From Akkermansia muciniphila (GTDB lineage Bacteria; Verrucomicrobiota; Verrucomicrobiia; Verrucomicrobiales; V1-33), in the NCBI GenBank assembly GCA_945900785.1, contig CAMDJM010000005.1:31866-95865 (forward strand): a stretch of 64,000 bases of DNA, written 5' to 3'. The notes under the pieces were generated by a model. It was given only the letters and a program-made list of their open reading frames with translations, did not search any database and was not told where the DNA came from. The position numbers and the translations under genes are program-made. Shown piece after piece: positions 57,601 to 64,000 of the stretch. The stretch's first letter is position 1. Each line of letters starts with the position of its first letter.

Positions 57601-59117
57601 TTTGTTGAAGTGGTTGGTTTGACCCTTTGTCCCTCGCGCAAACCCGTGGGACTGAGAACGGTTTGCTCACCGGGGCGCAGGCCGTTGGTTACTCTCACAT
57701 ATCCGTCCCGTTCCCCGGCCGTGGTCTGCACCTCGCGTTTCGACACACGTTTGGACTCCGGATCATAAACCCAGGCTGCGCCGTCCAACAGCGCCCGCGA
57801 GTGAACCCAAAGCGCCAAAGCCCCCGCACTGCCTGAACCGGCGGATGGACCTTCGGTCCCGCTCCCTTTCATTTCCAGAAACTCCACGCGGCAGAGCATC
57901 TCGGGACGGAGCTGTCCCGCCGGGGCATCAATTCCGACTTTGGCTTGGAGCGTATTGCGCTGGACGTCCGCCTCTCCCGTGATGCGTATAACCTCTCCCG
58001 CAAATACCTTGTCAGGCAAAAGCCCGCAGTGAATTCTGACACGCTGTCCGGGCTGCATTTTGGCGGCATCCGCCAACGGCACATCCACGCGGACCTGAAG
58101 GTTCGCGGGATCATACAGAACACACACTGTGGAACTGTCGGCATGATCCATCGCGAGAATTTTTTTGTCGCCCGGAGCCGCCAGCAGCCTCAGCACTTGT
58201 CCTGTTATGGGAGCCGTGATGCGCGTGCGGGCCAAATTCAATTCCGCCTGCTGCACCGCCACTGCGGCGAGCGCGATTTCATCGTCCCTGGTCGCTGTCT
58301 CCAGTCCCATGCGCTCCACCTCAGCCGCAAATTCCGCCGTTTTAGCCTGCGCCGCGAGAGACAGCGAGCGCTCGCGCTCCACCCGCAGTTTCGCGGAATT
58401 GACTTCCGAGCGCGAAACCGCGTTTTCCGGCAATTGTTCAAATCGTCCGAAAACATCACGCGCTTCGGCTCCAAGCGAATTGGCTGCGATGGATTCAGCC
58501 TCCGCCGAATCCCGCTTCTTTTGCGCTCCGCCAATCGCAGCCAGATGTGCGGCCCGCGCGGAAATCAGCATCCGGTGGCGTTGCCGTGCGGCGTCCAAAG
58601 CCAAATGGGCATCATCATCAATGAGGGTCGCGAGCAACGCCCCTTTTTCAACCATTTGCCCTTCCAGCGCATGAACTTCAGCAATGACTCCATCGGTTAA
58701 CGTCGTCGCTTTGACCGGTAGCGGGGAGGGTTCAATCCAGCCGCTGGCCTGAAAGATCATGGCCTGATTCGCAGGTGATACAGCGTTTTTTGAGGGCGTT
58801 TCCCCTGCACTTTTTGTTGTCGCATCGGCACCTGCCGTCGCAAGGACGGCTAAAATTTCCACTCTGCGGGCTGGCAACAGCCGGTCACGGAGCAGGAAGA
58901 AGAACAGACAGCCAAACCCAAGAACGATGGACGCGGGAATCATCCAAGCCGAAACACGGCGTGCGGATGAGTGAGTGGGAAGAGGGGTGTCTTTAGGACG
59001 AATCAGGTAATCAAGAGACGGGGGCACGCATGGTGAGGGAGTAGAATTTGGAGAAACGCGCCTGGTTCCAGACCGGGCGGAGAAGCGGTAAAACCTGCGC
59101 TCAGCGCAGGACCGCAC
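57597..59117 (-). CDS. HlyD/RND-type periplasmic adaptor
   Basis: DGVIAEVHALEGQMVEKGALLATLIDDDAHLALDAA; LNLARTRITAPITGQVLRLLAAPGDK; start uncertain. Confidence 0.87.
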   Translation of the reverse strand: MRSCAERRFYRFSARSGTRRVSPNSTPSPCVPPSLDYLIRPKDTPLPTHSSARRVSAWMIPASIVLGFGCLFFFLLRDRLLPARRVEILAVLATAGADATTKSAGETPSKNAVSPANQAMIFQASGWIEPSPLPVKATTLTDGVIAEVHALEGQMVEKGALLATLIDDDAHLALDAARQRHRMLISARAAHLAAIGGAQKKRDSAEAESIAANSLGAEARDVFGRFEQLPENAVSRSEVNSAKLRVERERSLSLAAQAKTAEFAAEVERMGLETATRDDEIALAAVAVQQAELNLARTRITAPITGQVLRLLAAPGDKKILAMDHADSSTVCVLYDPANLQVRVDVPLADAAKMQPGQRVRIHCGLLPDKVFAGEVIRITGEADVQRNTLQAKVGIDAPAGQLRPEMLCRVEFLEMKGSGTEGPSAGSGSAGALALWVHSRALLDGAAWVYDPESKRVSKREVQTTAGERDGYVRVTNGLRPGEQTVLSPTGLREGQRVKPTTSTK

Positions 59118-59138
59118 GGAATCGCAGAGTCCCGATTC

Positions 59139-59561
59139 TCAAATTCTCCAAACACTCAGAAGTGCCCGTCGCTCCGATGCGGTGTCCGGTCGTGGGACAG
59201 CCTGGGGCAGGATTTTCGTGGTTTCAGCAATCTCTGAAGCCTGAAATGGATTGAGCAGGAACTCCGGAAGCTCGAGGACCGTGAAAAGTGGAGGCGCTAT
59301 TTTGAGAGGGAGGCCGGGCGGCATCCCATTGGGCATGATGCCCGTCTCGAAACAGCAGGGAGAATCTTTGGGCGCTTCCTCTTTTGGTCCACTATCGGAG
59401 CAGCAGTCGCCAGAAGCATTGCTTTCCGTTGCTTCATCGCAAGACTGAAACCCAAGCCGCACCATTCCGCTATCCGCGAGGCAAATGTTCAACGGCATCC
59501 CGGCTGCGGGAATAAACATTCCGAAGCAGAGCAGCAGCAGCATTGAAACGAATCGGCGCAT
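59139..59561 (-). CDS. small secreted Cys-rich protein
   Basis: signal peptide; CDEATESNASGDCCSDSGPKEEAPKDSPCCFETG. Confidence 0.55.
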   Translation of the reverse strand: MRRFVSMLLLLCFGMFIPAAGMPLNICLADSGMVRLGFQSCDEATESNASGDCCSDSGPKEEAPKDSPCCFETGIMPNGMPPGLPLKIAPPLFTVLELPEFLLNPFQASEIAETTKILPQAVPRPDTASERRALLSVWRI

Positions 59562-59683
59562 GATGCTGACACCAATCCCCGGAATTAGGGCGGCGTCAAA
59601 AACTTTCCGTCGTTAAGCAGAATCCGCACGGTAAACGCATTTTAGGCGTCAGATGGGGGTTTTGGACGAGGGAGGCGAGGTAG

Positions 59684-59944
59684 TTGGGGTTCATGGAGAC
59701 GACGTATTGCCGGGAGCGGCCCTGCTCAAGACCTTGGAGAAGCGCCGCCGCGGCCCCGGCACTGAGCGGGGCGGCCCGGGAGCGGCTCGATAAGTCCGGC
59801 ACCTGTTTCCGTAACAACCTTTCCCTGATGGATTATGCGGAGCGTCTGCGGGAAACCCACCTGATCGCCAGCGGAGTGACCGAAACGGCCTGCGGATTGA
59901 TCATCAAGAACAGCATGATTCCAGGGTCTCACTCGAACTTTTAA
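59684..59944 (+). pseudogene. ISKra4-like transposase C-terminal remnant
   Basis: RNNLSLMDYAERLRETHLIASGVTETACGLIIKNSMIPG resembles the ISKra4 C-terminal IASGVIEGACRHLVKDRM region. Confidence 0.6.
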
Positions 59945-60075
59945 TCCCCGCCTGAATTCCTGGAAATCCTGCTTGAGAAAATGGCCCGCCACCGAAAAGC
60001 GGAGCAACTTTTTTTCTGTAAATTCTTCGATTCAGTTAGGTTGGGGAGTGGGGATGGGATAAAGTTTTTAGGATT

Positions 60076-61008
60076 TCAGCGGGAGTGGGTGGTTTTGGGA
60101 AGGGAAAGATAGCATTTGGAGGTTTCCCAGTCCCCGGAGATTTCCATCAGGATGGCGCTGACGAGGCGCAGGAGGGAGGCTTCGTTGGGGAACAGGCCCG
60201 CCACGGCGGTGCGGCGGCGGACTTGGCGGTTGAGGTTTTCACAGGCATTGGAGGTGCGCAGGCGACGGCGTTGTGCCTCGGGCTGGCCAAAGACAGCGAA
60301 GCCTTCGGGGAGGTTTTCCTCCAGCCAGGCAGCGAGTTTGGGAGCGCTGCCACGGTATTTGGTGACGAGCTGCCGCAGTCGTTCTTCGGCTTCGGCGAGG
60401 CTGGCGGCGTCGAAGATGCGGCGGATTTCGCCGGCGACGACGGGTTTTTGATCGGCTTTGGAAATGTAGGCCTGGGCGTTTTGCTGGAGGTGGAATTGGC
60501 AGCGCTGCCACGGCACGCCGGAGAAGACGGCGGCGCGGGCGGCCCCGAGGCCGGGGTGGGCATCGCTGATAATCAGGGCGGGGCTGCCAATGCCGCGTTC
60601 CCGGAGGCTTTGCAGGAACCCGCGCCAGTGGACTTCGGCTTCTGCCAGGGAGACGGAGACGCCGAGGATGACGCGGAGGCCATCGGCCTCGCGGATCTGG
60701 GGAATGGCGAGTTCGACGGGGCCGCTGCGGGTGAGGAGGGTTTTGGGTTTAAAGCCGTTGGCGAAGCCGAGGCGCTGGTCGGTGCGCTCGTCGGCGGTGG
60801 CCTGAAGGTGCTGGGAGCGCTCGATTTTCATGGCGGCGTTGATGAGCAGGCCAATCGCGCCAGGCAGGCCTTCGAGTCCGTCGGCGAGGAAATGATTGAG
60901 CATGGCGTCGGACTGGGTATGGGAGAGGTGTGGTTCGGTCATGGGGATGTTGGATTGAGGAGACGTCGAATATCTCTCCATCCTGCTTTCCCTGGCCGGA
61001 CCCGCCAC
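60076..61008 (-). mobile_element. IS256/Mutator-family transposase with apparent in-frame internal deletion
   Basis: LRVILGVSVSLAEAEVHWRGFLQSLRERG, LIISDAHPGLGAARAAVFSGVPWQRCQFHLQQNAQAYI, TSNACENLNRQVRRRTAVAGLFPNEASLLRLVSAILME. Confidence 0.9.
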
Positions 61009-61571
61009 CCCGCATCCTCCGGCATCGGAGGGAGGGGGAGAGGCGGCCCGGATTTTTCCAATAATCCTAACTTCGCTTCACTCCGTCAGGATTATTGCAA
61101 AAAATCCGCCGTGCTATGCTGAACCAGATTGCAGAAGAACTGTTACACCCCCCAATCTTTTATCCAATGTCATTAATTTCCACTGCACCTTCCGCTCCAC
61201 TAGCCTGACACTCTGCCTCCTCCCTGTGGCTCTTTCTGCGGCTACCCTGGAAAAGAGCGTGCAATCCGATTTCTGCCGGGAGATCGAAGGATTCCCCAGC
61301 CGGCTTGAAGATCAGAGGTCCCACCTGTTTGGGACACGGAATCCAGGAGTCGCTGGCGGGTTCTGCGGGCTTCGTTTCCCCGCGTCCGGACGTGGGGGTT
61401 TCCATCATCCGGGGACAAACGGGGCCAGACACCGAAACAGGCAGGTCCGCGGGAAAAGCCAATCCCTTTTCGTTGGCAAGGTGGGAGGGAATAGTATTTC
61501 CTTCCTCGAAATTCACCGCTTCCCCCACGCCGCCTTCCCCGGCCCGCTTTACCCCGGGCCAATCCCGCCCC

Positions 61572-62819
61572 ATGACGCCACCGTCGATCCGTAAACCCGT
61601 CCCGGGTGCTCCCCCCTATCTGTCAGGGCCATACCTCCCCCCGGGGGAACCTGCGGCCGCCGCCTCCCGGCTACTGTCCCTAACCGGGGAGCCGGCCACC
61701 CACCTCGTCTACGCCCCGGGGCGGGTGAACCTGATCGGCGAGCACACCGATTACAATGGTGGCTATGTCCTGCCGATGGCGATCGACCGGGGAATTTACA
61801 TCGCCGCGCGGCCAGTGGCGGGGCAGCGGGTCCGGTTGTGGAGCACCGACGCCGGGGGCGGGGCCGCTGAATTTGCGGTAGGCGGGCCCATGGCACCGGG
61901 AGAACCGCGGTGGAGCAATTATGTGCGCGGCGTGATCGCTGGCCTACAGCGGGCCGGTGCCCGGGTGCCCGGATTTGACGCCGTGATTCATGCGTCGCTC
62001 CCGGTCGGCGGCGGTCTCAGCAGCAGTGCGGCCCTTGAGGTGGCGGCGGCACTCCTCGGCGGGATTCTGAGCGGCACGGCCCTTGAACCGGTGGCCCTGG
62101 CCCTGCTCTGCCAACAGGCGGAGCACGAATTTGCCGGGGTCCCCTGTGGGATCATGGATCAGTTTGCTGTCGTCATGGGGCAAGCCGGGCACCTGTTGCT
62201 GATCGACTGCCTGAACCAGGAAACGCGTCAGGTTCCCATGCCGGGCGGCGGGGTGTCGGTGCTGGTGATCAACACCATGGTAAAACACGCGCTGACCGAC
62301 GGAGGCTACCGGGCCCGCCGCAACGACTGCCATGAGGCGGCGCGGCTCATGGGGGTTCCCGACCTGCGGCGGGCCACGCCGGAACTGCTCGAAAGCAGCC
62401 AAAGCCTGCTCCTGCCGCGGCTTTACCGGCGCGCCCGCCACGTCATCACAGAAGACCGCCGGACTCTGGCAGCGGTGGCGGCCCTGGAACGCGGCGCATG
62501 GGCCGAAGTGGGAGGCCTGATGAATGGAAGCCACGCCTCCCTGCGGGATGATTTTGAAGTGAGCTGTCCCGAACTGGACGCGGTCGTGGCGGCTGCGGGG
62601 GCGATCGGAACGGACGGTGGGATTTACGGCTGCCGCATGACGGTAGGAGGATTCGGGGGCTGTTGCGTGGCGCTGGTGGACACCGGGTGCGCCGCCGAAG
62701 CCGCCGGGCGCATCGCCGCCGCCTACCGGTCCGCGACCGGAATTGAGCCCGTCTGCTTTGTCACCCGCCCTTCAGACGGACCGTCCGTGCTCCTGCAACC
62801 TGGAATGCTGCCGTCATGA
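61572..62819 (+). CDS. galK: galactokinase
   Basis: APGRVNLIGEHTDYNGGYVLPMAIDRGIYIA; LPVGGGLSSSAALEVA; MTVGGFGGCCVALV. Confidence 0.93.
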   Translation: MTPPSIRKPVPGAPPYLSGPYLPPGEPAAAASRLLSLTGEPATHLVYAPGRVNLIGEHTDYNGGYVLPMAIDRGIYIAARPVAGQRVRLWSTDAGGGAAEFAVGGPMAPGEPRWSNYVRGVIAGLQRAGARVPGFDAVIHASLPVGGGLSSSAALEVAAALLGGILSGTALEPVALALLCQQAEHEFAGVPCGIMDQFAVVMGQAGHLLLIDCLNQETRQVPMPGGGVSVLVINTMVKHALTDGGYRARRNDCHEAARLMGVPDLRRATPELLESSQSLLLPRLYRRARHVITEDRRTLAAVAALERGAWAEVGGLMNGSHASLRDDFEVSCPELDAVVAAAGAIGTDGGIYGCRMTVGGFGGCCVALVDTGCAAEAAGRIAAAYRSATGIEPVCFVTRPSDGPSVLLQPGMLPS

Positions 62820-64000
62820 CCGAGCTCCTCCAACTCGACGGCATTGTGAAATGCTTCGGTGCTTTCACCGCACTCAAGGGTGTGTCATTCCAGCTCCGCG
62901 CTGGCGAGATCCATGCGCTGATGGGCGAGAACGGGGCAGGCAAAAGCACTCTCATCAAAGTCCTGACGGGGGTGCATGAAGCGGATGGCGGCACTATGAC
63001 CGTCGCAGGACGCAGGATCCGTCCCGCCAACCCACGCGACGCTGAGTCGGCCGGAATCAGCACCGTTTATCAGGAAGTCAATCTGCTGCCCAACCTCAGC
63101 CTTGCGGAAAACATCCTGATGGGACGCCAGCCGATGCGCGGCCCGTTCATCCGGCACGCCGAAGGAAAGCGCCGCGCCCGGGCCGCGCTGGCGCGGCTGG
63201 GCCTTGCAGCGGACGTGACCGCTCCCCTGGGCTCGTTTCCGGTGGCAGTTCAGCAAATGACCGCCATTGCCCGGGCTCTCGACCAGCAGGCCCGCGTCCT
63301 GATTCTCGACGAGCCCACATCAAGCCTTGATGCAAAGGAGGTGGAAGAACTTTTTACCGTGATGCGGCGGCTCCGCAGCGAAGGCATGGGCATCGTTTTT
63401 ATTAGCCACTTCCTTGATCAGATTTACGCGGTGTCGGACCGCATCACGATCCTGCGCGACGGATCAGGGGTGGGCACCTGGGAAGCCGCCGCCCTGTCCC
63501 GCCTGGCCCTCGTCAGCCACATGATCGGCAAGGAAGCCCCGGGCCTGGCCGGACCAAGCGGCAGGGCGGAGGCCCATGGCACGGAGGCGATCCGGCTTGA
63601 ATCCCTCGCACGGCGCGGGACGGTCGGGCCCCTGTCGTTTTCTGTGATGGCGGGCGAAGCCACCGGACTGGCGGGCCTGCTGGGCAGCGGGCGGACCGAG
63701 ACCGCCAGGATGCTGTTTGGAATCGATCCCGCCACCAGCGGCGCCGTATCGGCGGGCGGCAAGGCCCTCGCCCTGCACTCTCCACGGGCGGCGATGGCGG
63801 CCGGTTTCGCCTTTTGCAGCGAAGACCGGAAGGCCGAAGGCATCCTTCCATCGCTGAGCGTGCGCGAGAACATTGTGCTGGCCCTGCAATCGTCGCGCGG
63901 GGCGCTGCGGCGGGTGCCGCGGGCCGAGCAGGACGCCCTCGCCGACCGCTTCATTAAAGCGCTCAACATCCGGACCCGTGGGCCGGATACTCCCATCGGA
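62816..64000 (+). CDS. sugar ABC transporter ATPase (RbsA/YtfR-like), truncated by window end
   Basis: own translation: MTELLQLDGIVKCFGAFTALKGVSFQLRAGEIHALMGENGAGKSTLIKVLTGVH...VLILDEPTSSLDAKEVEELF; ATGA overlap with galK; absent from the ORF track. Confidence 0.93.
   Translation, partial: MTELLQLDGIVKCFGAFTALKGVSFQLRAGEIHALMGENGAGKSTLIKVLTGVHEADGGTMTVAGRRIRPANPRDAESAGISTVYQEVNLLPNLSLAENILMGRQPMRGPFIRHAEGKRRARAALARLGLAADVTAPLGSFPVAVQQMTAIARALDQQARVLILDEPTSSLDAKEVEELFTVMRRLRSEGMGIVFISHFLDQIYAVSDRITILRDGSGVGTWEAAALSRLALVSHMIGKEAPGLAGPSGRAEAHGTEAIRLESLARRGTVGPLSFSVMAGEATGLAGLLGSGRTETARMLFGIDPATSGAVSAGGKALALHSPRAAMAAGFAFCSEDRKAEGILPSLSVRENIVLALQSSRGALRRVPRAEQDALADRFIKALNIRTRGPDTPIG

Noticed and set aside
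60085-61122. 345-aa plus ORF
   Set aside because: Antisense to the IS256-family transposase.
60010-61160. terminal inverted repeats of the IS256-like element
   Set aside because: A weak TTGGGG.GTG match between the flanks was seen but is too short and G-rich to call.
61160-61571. ORFs upstream of galK
   Set aside because: Overlapping frames on both strands, no recognisable protein; treated as intergenic.

Overview
64 kb of a high-GC bacterial chromosome. Gene content is verrucomicrobial/planctomycetal in style: paired DUF1592-type and DUF1552 proteins, PSCyt-type cytochrome domains, CotH/lamin-tail giant protein, and a MoxR-DUF58-BatA-DUF4159 locus. About 37 protein-coding genes can be supported. 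They include rpoA-rplQ, an RsmA-Nudix fusion, an amidase, MsbA-like and MacB-like ABC systems, a HerA-like ATPase, an SRAP protein, opgG, a GT4 glycosyltransferase, galK, and a sugar ABC ATPase that runs off the right edge and is missing from the ORF track. No tRNA, rRNA or CRISPR was recognised. The best candidates for something undescribed are: (1) a co-directional MoxR/VWA locus (37.85-49.99 kb) ending in a caspase/C13-like protein with no cysteine in its mature part and two EF-hand-like loops; (2) a 165-bp MITE-like inverted-repeat element inserted, with a 5-bp target duplication, into an RHS/YD-repeat pseudogene, where in-silico excision restores the frame; (3) an RsmA-Nudix fusion whose NLPY motif reads ALPY; (4) several families of palindromic interspersed repeats, including a 125-bp element filling the moxR-DUF58 gap and a modular array at 50.5-51.0 kb; (5) an IS256-family transposase with an apparent in-frame deletion of its first catalytic Asp region. 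All family calls were made by eye from the translations. No database searches were run.
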